DNA from: Sistotremastrum niveocremeum HHB9708
Taxonomy: Eukaryota > Basidiomycota > Agaricomycetes > Sistotremastrales > Sistotremastraceae
Direction of reading: 5' to 3'
DNA length: 64,000 bases
Assembly: GCA_001630475.1 (NCBI GenBank)
Contig: KV419397.1
Location: forward strand, 1,180,103 to 1,244,102
Position 1 is the first letter of the stretch, and each line of letters begins with the position of its first letter. Under the pieces are notes generated by a model. The model was not told where the DNA came from. It worked only from the letters and a program-made list of their open reading frames with translations, and ran no database searches. Of this stretch, positions 1-12,192 are shown one piece after another. The translations under genes were made by a program, and so were the position numbers.

Positions 1-345
1 AACGCTCTTTCCGACCATTGCGCACTGCTTGATGCGCGTCGCCTTGCTCCTCGCCGTACTTGTCCGCTACTCCCTCCCTCCATACCACAATGGATGTCTT
101 TCGATGCCACGCTGACTACCGCCGACCTTGGTGCCATCAATGAGTTCGAGACTAGAAGCAAGCGCTCCGCTCCGCTGCCTTCATAAAGGTATTGCAATGT
201 GATATCGAGGACGATTTGAGAGTCTCGTTTTCCCTTTCACTGCGGTACGTGTACGTTTTACTGAAAGGCGTCCTGGTTCCAATTGCCCACTTTCTGGCTG
301 CTAGCAACATCGCAGTCGGTTTGGACCTACCTCGTTCTATGAGAC
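1..345. other. Left edge, upstream of the NLR-like gene
   Basis: No gene could be supported here. Short open frames on both strands have no recognisable product and no splice logic linking them to each other. The stretch probably holds the promoter and 5' leader of the gene that starts at 346, but no clear TATA box is visible. Confidence 0.4.
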
Positions 346-3300
346 ATGACTCTCCTTCCTCTCCCTCATTCCACAGCATTCGTCTCTGATCGTCTCGATG
401 CGCCCATTCTTCGTTCGACGCTCCCTGTTCACGTCAAAGGAACGTTCAACTACGCTCTGAGAACGCTCAAAGAGCTCTCGCAAGTAGCGAATCAAACTTC
501 CACAACCGTCGTTGCCAGTATCGCTGTCCTAATTTTAGAAACCGCTCATGTAAGCTCCTCTTCCACCATCTCAGCATAACCTAAATCTCGGTCTTCAGAG
601 CGTACGATCATGCAAAGACGAATGCGTACTCGTCGCCATGCAAGTCTCCGAGCTCGTACTCCTCTTTTCCGAATCGGAGGGTCAGACCGGAGATATGTAC
701 GAGCCGTTGATCGATATTAGCATTCTGATAAGGTGGAGATCAATATTCGTCTTCGTTCCAGGCTATCAGCTGATGCGCAGCATTATAGGACCCTATCCGA
801 GGTCCATGATTGCCAGAAGAAGCTTACCAAGAGAGGCTTCTTCATTCGAGCTTTGGAAGTTCGGGAAGTCAAGGCCGCCCTCAAACGACATGCGCAGGAT
901 ATCGAGAATGCCATCCAAATATTCCGAGTACGTGCTATCGTATATACTATTGACTTCTATTGCCCTTTCTTTAATGCTCCTTTTCAGACGCGTTCCAGTC
1001 TACGAATGCAACGTTCGATCGTGCGTCAAGTTAAGAGCGATGCTCAAAATACCGAAGAATTTATTGAACAACTTGACGTTCTTCGTCACGAGATCGAACA
1101 AGCCGGCGCTCTCCAAACCGTATCCCAAGTAAGCTCATTCTCAATCTTCATTAATATCCAAGCTGATCAAGCTTCAGTTACACATATTGTTCGTCCCGAT
1201 CATTCATCTCTGACGAGCTTCGCTGATCAGACTCATTAGGCGCCCGAGAAACCCTTTGCCCAGCCGACCCGCGATATTCTTCGGACGCGACGATCTCGTC
1301 AACACCATCATCGACAGTCTCATCCAACAAGTCGACTCCCACATCTGCGTCCTCGGCCCAGGAGGAGTCGGCAAATCCTCCCTAGTCCTCGCCGCACTCC
1401 ACGATCCTCGCATCAGCTCCATCTTCGACGATCAAATCTTCTTCGTTCCATGCGATGCAGCTTCCGATCTATCAGGTCTCGTCTCCGTCATGTCTTCCTA
1501 CTTTGGATTACAAGGCGAACAACTGCAAGATCGATTGATCAGCCTTTTTCGGCATGGGGATCATAGGAAGTTATTGGTTCTTGATAATTTTGAGTCGCCT
1601 TGGGAGAATATGGCGAGACGTGGGGATGTTGAGAACTTCCTCAGTACGTTGAGTGGGATACCGGAATTGGCGATTATTGTGACTATGAGAGGTGCGGAGA
1701 GACCTAGTGGGACACTTTGGTCTAGGCCTTTTCTTCCGATGGTCGCTCCTTATGATCGGAGCTCGGCGAGGGATACGTTCCTTGCTATTACAGATGGAGA
1801 TCCTCATGATCCGTATTTGGATACTCTTCTGGATTACGCAGATGATCTTCCGTTGGCTGTGACGTTGATCGCTGCTACGGCTCAATACGAGCCGACGGCA
1901 GAGCTTGTGCATCGATGGAAGAGCGACGGGACTGCATTGGCGGACCATGGAAAGCATCGGAAGAATAGTTTGGATATATCTATCCGGATCACGCTTGACT
2001 CCCCTCGGATTGCGAGGTTTCCTGAAGCTCTTCAAGTTCTCTCTTTACTCTCGCTATTACCCGAAGGAGTGGAACTGGAAGATGTCCGTGCATTCGCACC
2101 GGATGTTTTGAAACCCGAAGGAGCTATCTCCATCCTTCTAGGAAACGCACTGGTCTTCCGCGTCTCATCAGGTCGACTCAAAGTATTGGCGCCCGTCAGG
2201 AATTTCATCGAACGTCATCATTTTCCTGCGCCTTCGGCATTCCAAACCTTGTGTTCGAGATACGCAGAAGTGGCTGCTTCTGCTAGCAGGATTGGATTTT
2301 CGGGTTGTGGACCTCTTTATCGGAAGTTGGGGATGGAGCTTGGGAATATCGAGAGTCTGTTGGTCAGTTCTGCGGAGCATAAGATGCTTGTTCTGCCGCT
2401 CGTGGAGTCTATTCCTCACCTCTGCGTCTTCGCAGCCCTTTCTGGTCTTGGGTCGATCGAAAGACTTCGTTGTTCGATCGATCTCGCCGACGAGCTTCAG
2501 AATCCTCATCTGCGAGCATCGTGCTTCCTCGGCATTGCTCGCATCCAGAGGATCAGAGGGACGGATCCGACTCCGTTCGTCGAAGAAGCGGAAGCTCTAT
2601 ATCGCCAGCTTGAGAATACGCGTGGATTAGCAGATATCGACGTCTTCCGGGGACTTACGAAAGTCGTTCTCTCAGGAGATCATTCCGAACTGATCCGAAC
2701 TCTCGAGGCAGCTCTCCCCTCCTACGAACTCTCCGCAGACTATCGCGCGCGATGCGACTGTCTCATCGCCCTAGGCCAACGTCAAATCCGACAAAAACTC
2801 TACTCAAAAGCCGAAACCACATTCCGACTCGCACTCTCCGAAAGTACCCAATTCAACTTCCTCGACGGGATGGGTCTAGCATATTATCGACTCGGCACGA
2901 TATATTATTTCCAATCGCGCTTTAAAGCTGCCGACGCCGTCTACCTCAAATCATCGGAATGTTTCGCTCAGCTTCCTTATGCGTATGGTGTGACTACTGG
3001 ACCTACGCCTGAGATTCCGTGTATGATGAATGATTATGAGGAGGCGTTGAGTCGATCGAGGGATCGGAGGATTGTGTCGAAGAGTCAGGGGTGGTTGAGA
3101 CAGGGCGCATTGAGCGGATTGGATATTGCTCTTGCGTATATTGATCTTGGGCGAGTTGATGAGGCTGCGGAAGAGATTGCCGAAGTTCGGAAGGCTATTA
3201 CGGAGTTTCATTCGGCGTGGGAGGAGAGTCTATGTGATATGCTTGAGGGAGATATCAAACTCCAACGAGGTGACCTCGAGGGCTCGGAGATCCTCTACGC

Positions 3301-3766
3301 TCGGTCGATTGAGATATATCCGCCTTTGAAGTGGGAATATTATTATCGACGAACCGGAGACTTGGCTATGGCGAAGAACGACACCGACAAAGCATTCACT
3401 CAATTCCTCCTCGGATTCCTACTCGCTCGAAAGAGCAGGGTACTCATCAACGAACTGAAGACGGGTCAAATTCCTTGTCTGAGACGTATAGCTGATATCG
3501 TATTGGAGAAGTTTGGGAGGGCCGATATTGCCGAAGGAGTGTATTGGCATTTGTTGGGGTTTACGGAGTATCTTGGGTTGAGGAGGGAGTCGGCGGGGTG
3601 TTTCAGGGGATTGGGGATTGTTGCGAAGGGGCGGGGTCTTGATTTGATGGCGGGGAAATATTGGGGGAGGGCTTTGGAGTTGTCGAGAGATACTCAGGAT
3701 AGTCGGGCGGCGGCCGAACTTGAGAGGATGGCTGCATCTCTCCGTTTCGCGAAGCTCGAAGAATGA
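346..3766 (+). CDS. STAND/NLR-like P-loop NTPase with helical N-terminus and C-terminal repeats
   Basis: A protein of about 1,050 residues. Exons read as 346-549, 599-696, 762-927, 988-1128, a probable 17-nt microexon 1172-1188, and a long last exon from about 1231 or 1240 to 3766; the microexon and last acceptor are uncertain. The short exons encode a helical, Lys/Glu-rich region resembling the N-terminal cell-death-type helical domains of basidiomycete NLRs. The last exon opens with FFGRDDLV, then a Walker A GPGGVGKSSL (1355-1384), a Walker B-like KLLVLDNF (1567-1590), an IIVTMRG sensor-like strand and a DDLPLAV motif like the GLPLA box. After about 3250 of the gene's coding path there is no new domain; before that the C-terminal half is helical with TPR-like pairs such as LGTIYYFQSRFKAAD. 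Such proteins sense ligands and trigger heterokaryon or immune-type responses. The ligand is unknown. The ATG at 346 gives the only open first exon with a phase-compatible donor. Confidence 0.8.
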
Positions 3767-3935
3767 TTGTACCATAAATTATTAAGGCAAGAGAGGGAAG
3801 AACGTTAGTTCGAAATTAGTCAAGGACAGCCTATTGAGACTCAGTTGTATTAGATTGGTTACATACAAGCTACGATAGAGAGGCAACATAGGGTGGTACG
3901 CTTTTGAAAACTATCAGCTGATAACCACGTCATCG

Positions 3936-5666
3936 TTAAGGGCCTTTTACAATGTTTATTATCTGCGGATTGAAATGCTGACCTCTGAACAAACCTCTCT
4001 CAATATGTAGTTCGCTCAGCGAAGGACATACCGTGTCGTCACGATACACGTCGAAGAAGTTATCAAGAGGCGCGTTTCGATCGAATATCAACTTGTTTAG
4101 TCTGGTGCATGATGCAAGGATGGACTGCCACGCGTTGACGGAGAGCTCCAAAGGAAAGAAGATAGTCTGTTCATGCTCGAAAAGTCGGATTATCACGGGA
4201 TTTAGCAGGGCAAAATTGGTGGTGAACTCTTCGACGACTCTCTCTCTTGAAGACTCTCTTTCATACGCGTTTGACGATATTACATGTATGATGTTGAGAT
4301 CCACAGATAAAGGACCTCCGGTCCTTTGATTGGTGATCTCCAGAGTAAGATGGGCCCCATTGACGGCAAAATCTAGCATCGGTACATCCTCAATGAGAGG
4401 ATGAATCCACGACGAGAACCGTGGAAGAATAAGTGTGTCGACCCGATCTTTGGAGCTGATCGGAACCAATGATAATTTCTGGATGGATGGGGCTTCGATA
4501 TATCGGAGGATATAATCAATGTGATGCGTTCGCATATAATCCAGACAGATGGATTTGCAGCAAGGTAGGACGACGTGCGTCGATGGATGGGCTGCGTCGT
4601 AGAACGCCTGCAAGTCGCCGATGTCAAAATCATGGCGCGATTGATGTAGGCCGAGACGAAGCGTCTCCAGGCGAGGAAATTGGGATAACAATACTGGTAA
4701 ATCACGGAGTAGGTAAATAGGACCGTTGCTGCTTCTATTGCCAATGTCAAGCTCGAGTTCAACGAGGGATGGAAAACGGGTGCCAATCAGGAGTGTTTTG
4801 GCGTTATCGAGTTCAAGTTGAATCAGACTTGGAGCGTTGCCAGAGAAAAGATTTCGGATGACATGATACCGCAAATCCGTTCCCTCCGAACCAATCCGAA
4901 CAGCGAATTTCCTTAGTTCAGGTGCCTCTAGATGCATGAAGGACAGGCAGAACTTCACAAAATGATCATTCCATCCATCTGGATCGTTTTCAGTTCCCCA
5001 TAAGGTGAGCTTTAGCTCGCGCATGTTTGGCATATGTCGTGCGATGAGTGTACCTAAAGCCGGTAGATCGGATGTGGCAAGGGGTCCGTCGGAACCGGCG
5101 GATAGGACCAAGAACATTCTCAATCCCACGCTTTGCGCACGTTCGATGAATATCTCAATTATGGGGATAGGCCATGTGAGTAGGATGGTATTCCAGAGGA
5201 GGCTATCGTCAATTGCAATGGCTCGCCATTTGGAGCAGCTATTTGTATCACGCCATGATACAGTGGGTTAGTGAGTATGTGAAATAGTATAGGATGGGCT
5301 TACATGTGTGTAAGGGAAAACAGTTTGCAGAAATCCTTCTCTGACTTGAAGCCATAACCTGGTCTTTCAAAGATATCGCGATGGCGCCATTCGAAGATGA
5401 GGTGAAGAATATCGGACGGTAATGATGCAGAACGGCCATTTATTTGGCTGTTCATCTCATCAGACGTTCTGGCTTCGTTCTCTGAAGCGATTGTGTTTAG
5501 TTAAAGCATGTTGAAAGGTAAGAGGGAACCGACGCACCCTCCTCCGAACGGACGACTGTAGCAGGCCTTAAATGTTGACATCCGAGTAAGATCTCTGCTG
5601 TCCTATCTTTAAACTAGGGACTTACTTATGGTGATCCTCATAATCTGAGGGCATATCCAAAGACAT
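3936..5666 (-). CDS. F-box protein with leucine-rich C-terminal region (copy 1)
   Basis: Four exons read right to left: 5666-5626, 5566-5538, 5481-5304 and 5238-3936, all phase-consistent, giving about 516 residues. The F-box core is SLPSDILHLIFEWRHRDIF, followed by the common basidiomycete signature SLTHICSKWRAIAIDDSLLW. The large last exon has irregular leucine-rich segments, for example PNMRELKLTLWG and FPRLETLRLGLHQSR, probably the substrate-binding part of an SCF ubiquitin ligase. The protein stops soon after the VCPSLSELHIERG segment, earlier than the related gene at 22945, which has an extra tail. Substrate unknown. The next gene left is the NLR-like gene, tail to tail; a decayed relative lies to the right. 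Confidence 0.85.
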
Positions 5667-6310
5667 GGCCGATGAGTTGCGACAGTGGATTCCGGCGGGT
5701 TTCACAGATCACAGTGACGGCGACGGACAGGGGACGCACGTGCCATCGAGGGTCAAATCCGGCCATCTCAGTCGTTTGTTGCTGTTTCAGGACCTTTCCC
5801 ACCGAAAAGGGGGCATTTTTGCTACTGTAGAAATTGATTTTGGAGCGATTGAGTTCTTGTTGACTGGGGACTATGTGAGACTATGAAAGAGAATCTTGGA
5901 GTGAACTTGACATCCGAAAGTACATGCAGCCCATTCAGGAAGGACGAATCGAATGACTCAGGATGAGCAACATCGACTGGAATGAGACTATAGATGACGT
6001 GGCCTAGTTGTGATTATTGGAATATTGATATCCAAAGAATAATTCGGGAATGTCTGATTGAAAGTGATCAGGATGAAGCTGAAATCGAGGGAGCGATACG
6101 AATGTCAATCCGCTGGCAATCGTACCCATATCCTGTTTTGACCGCAACTCAGAAATTGCCAGAGGGCCACGTGGCGAAGCCGAGAAGCGCCGATGAGGCT
6201 GCAGCGCGGGAGCAAGTCGTGAGTCAGGATTGTCGAGTGCGATGAAGAATGAGAGAGAAGAGTGCACACGTAAAGCAGGCCATCTATTGTTCTAGATCCC
6301 CAATAACTTC
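5667..6310. other. Intergenic; one TGACGTGG repeat core
   Basis: No gene is supported. The string GATGACGTGGCC near 5994-6005 matches the core of the dispersed repeat described at 11961-12192. Open frames here lack recognisable motifs. Confidence 0.4.
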
Positions 6311-6975
6311 CTACAACCTACGACCATGCCCATTTCTTAGAAGGAATAATTTTTTGAACCTATGCTTGTCCCCCTTTGCTCCATTAATATCGATTACTCC
6401 CAGCAGAGTAGATGAGTAATCCTCCTCCTCATTAGCCTCATCCCTGAGCACACGGAAGAAATTCTCCATCGGAACATTACGTTCAGCAGTGATCATCTTC
6501 AGACTGGGCAGAATGTCCAAGATTCCTCGCCATGTGCTACTCACTGGTTGACACTCCTCGGAGTTCTCCTGATGTTCTCCTCTCCTGATATTGAGCATCA
6601 CTGGCAATAAATGTCGGGTAATATTTGGATGGAATTCCGGGACTTACACGTGCGTCAAATCAAGCAAGTCCTGGAGGCATTCAATTTCAAAATCATAACT
6701 CTCGAGCCGCCTACTGTCGATTCTTCAAGATAAGACTTAGAGGCCGCGTGAAAGATGTCGTGATGACGGTACTCGAAGATCAGCCGCAATATCTTGATCG
6801 GAAATGAGAGATTTAGATGACTCCTCCTCGTTGCATCGTGTCCGAATTTTAATGAGGTCCTGGATGGAATGTCATTTGAACCTGTGAGCGAGTTGATATC
6901 TGAATGGACGCACAAGTTATGAGTGCGCATTGCGATTTGGGCAGATGCAGCGGATGCGATGGGTGCTACATCCAC
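6311..6975 (-). pseudogene. F-box gene remnant with its middle missing
   Basis: The right part (6655-6975) encodes an F-box start, SFPIKILRLIFEYRHHDIF, and, in a different frame, CLQDLLDLTHV followed by a GTAAGT donor. That matches the first exon of the intact gene at 22945 (CLRDLFDLTHV plus donor). The left part (6311-6607) encodes the C-terminal segment STWRGILDILPSLK, MENFFRVLRDE and RFKKLFLLRNGHGRRL, matching SVWRGILETLTRLR and the later part of the 22945 gene. Only about 50 bp separate the two, so roughly 300 codons of leucine-rich sequence are gone. The frame change between F-box and LTHV supports decay. A short functional F-box-only protein is less likely. Confidence 0.7.
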
Positions 6976-8225
6976 GAACGGCCTTGCGAGCCGGGAAGGA
7001 GCTGGGGTTGACAGGTCTGCTACATGATGGAAGAAATGCTGAGATACGGGAGGACTGATCCAATAATGCTGATGGGATTCAGTCGAAACCGCGTGGTCCA
7101 GTGCGAAGGTGGTTACTTGAATGGTTGATGGAAGGCAGGGGGTGATGACGTAACGTTACGTTTGCGTGAGAATATTCGAGGTTCGATGCCGACGTTGGTT
7201 TTCGAATCCAATTTTGAACTAAAGAATGCTTCGGACTTATCAAAAAAATTGTGCCTTTATATACAATGCAACAGAGGGAGTGGTTATGCTGGTTCTTCTC
7301 GCACACAAGACGCACCTACTATCGATGAAGATAGGTTCCAAAAAATAACAGTAAGTCAAAGTCGATCAGGTATTATCTGAGCAGGGATAGGTATTGATGG
7401 GATGATGAGAGCAAACAAAGGAAGAGGCTGCGGACCATGGATACATTAGAAAGTGAAACTCGAAGCGAATTGCAACCTCGAGTCGCTCCCACGAGCGTCT
7501 AACGGGCGCTCCATGCACTCGATCGGAGCCGGATTTACCGGCAACTCGCGCTTCCTCAAGTGCGATCAAGTGCGATGTACCCTCGTGTAGCAACCATGTA
7601 TCAAAAGCTCAATCAAAGAACTGAGCCGACGGCAATTCCGTCCGGGATGATTTCGGCGAGTGATATAGTATGTTCTGTCATGTATGTGCATAACTATTGA
7701 ATTGCATAGCAGCGGCACTTCCATAGCTAGAAGGAATTTCATCATGAATGGCATGCATAGCCATATTTCGTCGATCTGTACGTCGTCACCTCAACTTCTC
7801 GGTCCACTAGGCTCTGTTACCGAATTTGAGATGAAGACATGAACTGTTCTGACGGGTTCTTACCTCAGGTCATATCGATGGAGCATTTCACAATTTTTCG
7901 ACATTGGCTATATCCACAAGGGGTAGTACACGACTCTCCTCAGGAGTACGCTCAGGCTTCATCTCTGCATGCTCTAGAGACTCTTCAGTGTCTCTGAAAA
8001 TATCCCGTACCTCGTACCCGACTCTCAGAAAGCGCAGAGACCCCAGTCGTCATCCTGAGGCAACGACGCCAGTGACTCAAGGCAAGTTTCTGGAAGACGA
8101 TCTTTGCAAACTCCACCAGATCGTCTCCTGACAACCATGCTGATCGATTTGTACCTTCTATATAACTCTCTCCGATTGTTCGCCCTTGATACTCATCTAA
8201 ACCCCCTCCGTCTTGATATTAAACT
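6976..8225. other. Intergenic with a repeat fragment and promoter of the pepsin-like gene
   Basis: No gene is supported. Around 7476-7525 the sequence CGAGCGTCTAACGGGCGCTC resembles one end of the dispersed repeat also seen at 12150, 17575 and 25030. The last 70 bp hold a TATA-like box and a pyrimidine-rich leader before the ATG at 8226. Confidence 0.4.
8156..8165 (+). promoter_or_regulatory. TATA-like element of the pepsin-like gene
   Basis: CTATATAACT lies about 65 bp before the ATG at 8226 and is followed by a C/T-rich stretch, a usual arrangement for fungal promoters. No experimental support. Confidence 0.4.
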
Positions 8226-10483
8226 ATGTTCTGGCTACCGTGGATAACAATCTTGACGGGTCAGATTCTCGTCGAGGCGCGCTTGTTTTCACGTGACACT
8301 GTCGTGGGCACACTAACTGTTCCGCTGGCACTAGACAGTAACAGAAGATATCTGGCACAAGTGACAATGGTAGCAACGAATCCTCTGACTCTGAGGCCTC
8401 GGATACTGATATTGTTCCGAATAGGGCTCCATCGGCACCCCGCAGATTTTTAATTTCACTCTATCAACCACCATGGGCTATTCTATTGTGGCGATGTCTG
8501 GATGTTCGAACTGTCTAGCTCAAAAGGAGTATGGCGTCCCCCTTGCCTTCTTTCCAAGCTGTGGCTCACGATTATTATAATATGCAGATATAACTCTTCT
8601 CAATCCGGATCCGAGAAGAACTTGGGTAGGAACCAGACACTTAGCGTGGCTGGAAGCTTTGTGACAGGTACCCTAATAAAAGAAGATTGTACTCTGGCCG
8701 AAGTGAATGGTAGTGCTTGGAATTACCCAAACCAAACCCGTACGTCCTCTCACCTTCTATAATCGAACACTGCTAAAGCAACCGATATTAAGTCCTCGCA
8801 GTCACGTCATCAAATCAAACCTCCCAGCAATTCTTCAGTGCCGAAGCAAGCGGCGTATTCGGTCTCGGACTTACAGGGCCCAATCTGACCTTCCGCGACA
8901 CCCTCTACGGAGGCTTCTTCTCCGAAAATCCAGACCTGAACAACTTCACTTACGGCATGGCTCTAAATCCTCCCTATTCCAACAAAAATGAAGCCACAGC
9001 TCAAAATCAGTCGACGGGAGGATTCTTACATTGGGAATTCCCAGACTCGTCCGCGTACACTGGTCCAGTGACACAACTCTCTGTCAAAAATGGTTCGGAG
9101 GTGGCAGGCCCTGGCGCACCGATACAACAAACGCCGTTAGCTGCCAGCGGCGACTGGACGATACAGCTGGATGGATGGAGCTCCGAGGTCAACGACTCGC
9201 AAACAATACATAGTGCTCCAAATTGGGCCACCCTAGACCCATATTTTCCGGATATCTATCTGAGCAAGAACGAGGCCGATTTAATCTGTGCGTAACTTTT
9301 CTAGCTTTATGATAGACTTATCATGACGTCAATAGATGCGGCTATACCGGGGTCCTCAGCCTCGGACGAAGGAACGTTCACGCGGTGGACCATTCCATGT
9401 GAGACCCAACTGACATGGACGGTCAGCGTCCAATCTACTCCATTCACTGTACCATCATCAACTCTAGTCATCCAAAACGGCACGTCTTGTGTTGGAGCAA
9501 TTGTCGGCTGGACATCCCCTAACTCTACTACATATTTGCTGGGCAGCTCGTTTATTAGTGCGGTCTATATGTGCGAGTTTCTCCTGTAATCTAGCAGCCG
9601 TGAGCTAACCAATTTTTCGGTTCTCAGGATCTTTTCAGTAGGCGTACCCGGCGACCAACCTACGACAGTCGGAATGGCCGCTAGGAGCCCCCTCACTCTC
9701 AAAACTTCAAATGTTGGGATTATCGTTGGGGGTACCATTGGCGGTACTGCGGTCGTGGTAGTCATCCTATTTATGATCTGGTTCATGTTCTTCAAGCATG
9801 GCTGTACAGGGCCTAAGGGCGGTTCTATGAGCCATATAAGGGACATTGATGCCTTTTCAATTCCTCAGAATGAAATGGTCACGCCATTCACCTCGTCCTC
9901 TCTCTCATTTGGTTCGATGTATAAGCAAGGAGTCATGAATGACAAGGGCGAAAATCCGGTGTATCTCCCACCTACCCCCGTGTCTTCGAACTCTGTTATA
10001 TATGGACAGAGTTCCGAGAACGATTCGGTGCGGCTCACAAATTCACCACACACGATCCAGCATTCTACGCAGAAGGGTCCACAGTTGACTGTTACAAACA
10101 TGAACTCCGATCCATCCGGTGATGCAGAGACTACCGGGACGATCGGGCTGGAGATATCTGACAATGACGATGGTCACGGAGCAGAGCCTTTTGACATTGA
10201 CGGTGGTGATATTCTGGTTGCGGGCACGCCGAGATCGACAATTGAAACGGAGTGGATGGTGGAACCCTTTTATATTCCGGCTCAGCGAACGAACGAAAAT
10301 CAGCCTCCGAGAAAAGGACCAGCACCCGAGGCCATGACATCTTCATCACTCCACACCGCCACTGCAACACCCGCCACCGCTGATCAGCACCCTTTTCCTG
10401 CTCACACCGAGCCAAGCCCGACACAGACATTGGTTCAGCCCATCATCGGAGATGCGCCTGCACGGGGACGAGGGAAGAACTAG
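8226..10483 (+). CDS. Membrane-anchored pepsin-like (A1 fold) protein, probably inactive, copy 1
   Basis: Six exons: 8226-8369, 8425-8528, 8588-8739, 8802-9287, 9336-9570 and 9628-10483, phase-consistent, about 658 residues. An N-terminal signal peptide (MFWLPWITILTGQILVEA) leads into an aspartic-protease-like fold. Family landmarks are GTPQIFNF, GVFGLGLTGP, YAAIPGS after the second exon join, FTRWTIPC, SCVGAIVGW and YLLGSSFISAVYMIFSVG. The first catalytic motif, normally DTGSS, reads STTMG with Ser (8464-8466) in place of Asp. The second keeps an Asp (ATLDPYFP) but lacks the following Thr-Gly. A Gly-rich transmembrane segment (VGIIVGGTIGGTAVVVVILF, about residues 404-426) is followed by a Ser/Pro-rich cytoplasmic tail of about 225 residues. 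Role inferred as surface binding or scaffold rather than proteolysis. The copy at 25303 has matching exon joins. Confidence 0.85.
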
Positions 10484-11069
10484 TGGTTGACAGACTCCGT
10501 GTGCAGTTGGTGATTAGTTGTTGAATGAGGCCGATGTGAAGAGGAACATAGAAGAGAGTAAATTATTCCACATAGATCGAGGTTGTAAGCATTGAAGAAG
10601 TCATCAAGGACGATAACACACTCTGCGGATTTGACCCTGTGCGTGAGATAACGTGGCTCGTTGGTACATGCTCGCCGCAACTCAAAGTCAGAATGGAGGA
10701 GCAGTATCTCCAGATCATGCCGAAAGTGAAATACCGAACAAGAAGTAACGGCGTTCATCGAGCGGATGTCGAACCGATGGGAAACAGTCGATGGTAGTAT
10801 CACGGACCAACGAGATGAACCGTAGTTGGGCAGAATAGCGTGAAGATGGGTTGAAAGGGCCATACTTCGAGCTTCACATCTTCTTCTGATGATATGGGCA
10901 TAAATTGAGGAATCCGAGAATTCATGAGAAGTGGTTGCTCCAGCGACGAATGATAGAGTATATCAGCCCGATCGAATTCTTGTTGGATGAGGCAAAGGTG
11001 AAGAGATGATCGATACGAGTATGAACCATAGCTTTATTCGTAAGATCTTGACACAAGAAATATGGATGT

Positions 11070-11160
11070 AGCAGGCGAGTTCGAAGCGGATGACGTGGCA
11101 TGAGTAGGATATGGAGATCGGAATTGCAGAGACCGGAGAAATAGAAATGTTGGGTATAGC
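11070..11160 (+). repeat. Dispersed TGACGTGG repeat, partial copy
   Basis: Contains GAAGCGGATGACGTGGCATG followed after about 40 bp by GAGACCGGAG, in the same order as the fuller copy at 11961-12192. The flanks are diverged. Confidence 0.45.
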
Positions 11161-11649
11161 TTGAGGTCCCAAGTCATAGCGTTGTCAAGCACGAAAGTAG
11201 CAGACAGCAATATTCAACACGACCAACTTCGACTGGAGACCGACCAGGATGACGTGACCTGATTGGAACGTCCGGAGCCAAAAATTGACTATGAAACGCA
11301 CTTGGAGTCGCTGACTGTGAACTTGACAGAGAACTCAATAACTTTAAGATAAGGAAGTGATCCAGACGTCCAGCCTCCGTAGTCGTCCCATCTCATTTTG
11401 ACTGCGACTCGAAAAGTTTTTGAAGAGCGCCCATGATCATAATCGGGAGTACGGAGAGCGCCGAAGCAACCTTCATTCTCTGTTCGAAATTACTCGAAGA
11501 GCAATGGGCATGACTTGGCCCTGTTAGAACATAATATGCCGAAAATCGGATATCCGGACACTTTGAAGGATTATAGCATTCATGTTGAAAGCGAGAACAA
11601 AGAATCAAGTGGCAGGTTGGGCGGGTGGCGATATTGAGAGAAGACGATA

Positions 11650-11720
11650 ACAGATGTATCAGGCGTGGATCGGATGACGTGGCCTTGTTCATAGATGCTA
11701 TGCTGAGAGTGATACCCGCG
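11650..11720 (+). repeat. Dispersed TGACGTGG repeat, partial copy
   Basis: GGATCGGATGACGTGGCCTT followed by GATGCTATGCTGAG parallels the core and following segment of the fuller copies. Confidence 0.45.
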
Positions 11721-11960
11721 GGAACTCGACAGAGCCAGAGTCTCATGAGTGGAGGAGATGAGGGGGGCGTACACCGTGAAGTCATAAGCTCTAGTAGGAC
11801 ATCCATTGGAATGTGATAACAGATGTAGGTGGTTGCAGGACGCAAAATCTATCGGAGAACGGGAAGTTAGAGCCGCAGTGTCACAAAGTGCTTGTCCTGA
11901 TACGAAGAATCGAGATCGAGGTTGAGATCGAGAGAGTTCTCGTATGGTTGTCCACCTGAA

Positions 11961-12192
11961 GACTATCAGAGATGTAGCGTTGAAGTGGGATGACGTGGCC
12001 CTATCGAAACACGGCGTGCTGGTGATCAGAGCCCTAGAGACCATAGATTGCTTTGTCGACGATTCGGACGAAGCATCGACAGGGCCACCAGACGAAGATC
12101 AAGCCTAAAGTCCTCAGTCGACCATCTCGCTCCGAGTCATTCCCGATCGGAAGCGTCTAACAAGAGCGGGCGCTTTTCGGAACCCGGATTGG
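11961..12192 (+). repeat. Dispersed TGACGTGG repeat, fullest copy
   Basis: About 232 bp. It begins with AGAGATGTAGCG, has the core GATGACGTGGCCCTATCGAA, continues CGTGCTG and AGAGACCATAGA, and ends with GCGTCTAAC, GGGCGCTTTTCGGAACCCGG. The same landmarks in the same order and spacing occur inverted at 17558-17800, so this is one element and not a chance binding site. No terminal inverted repeat or coding capacity is evident, so its class is unknown. Confidence 0.6.

Noticed and set aside
1571-2035. 154-codon minus-strand frame
   Set aside because: Antisense to the NLR ATPase core, with no motif of its own.
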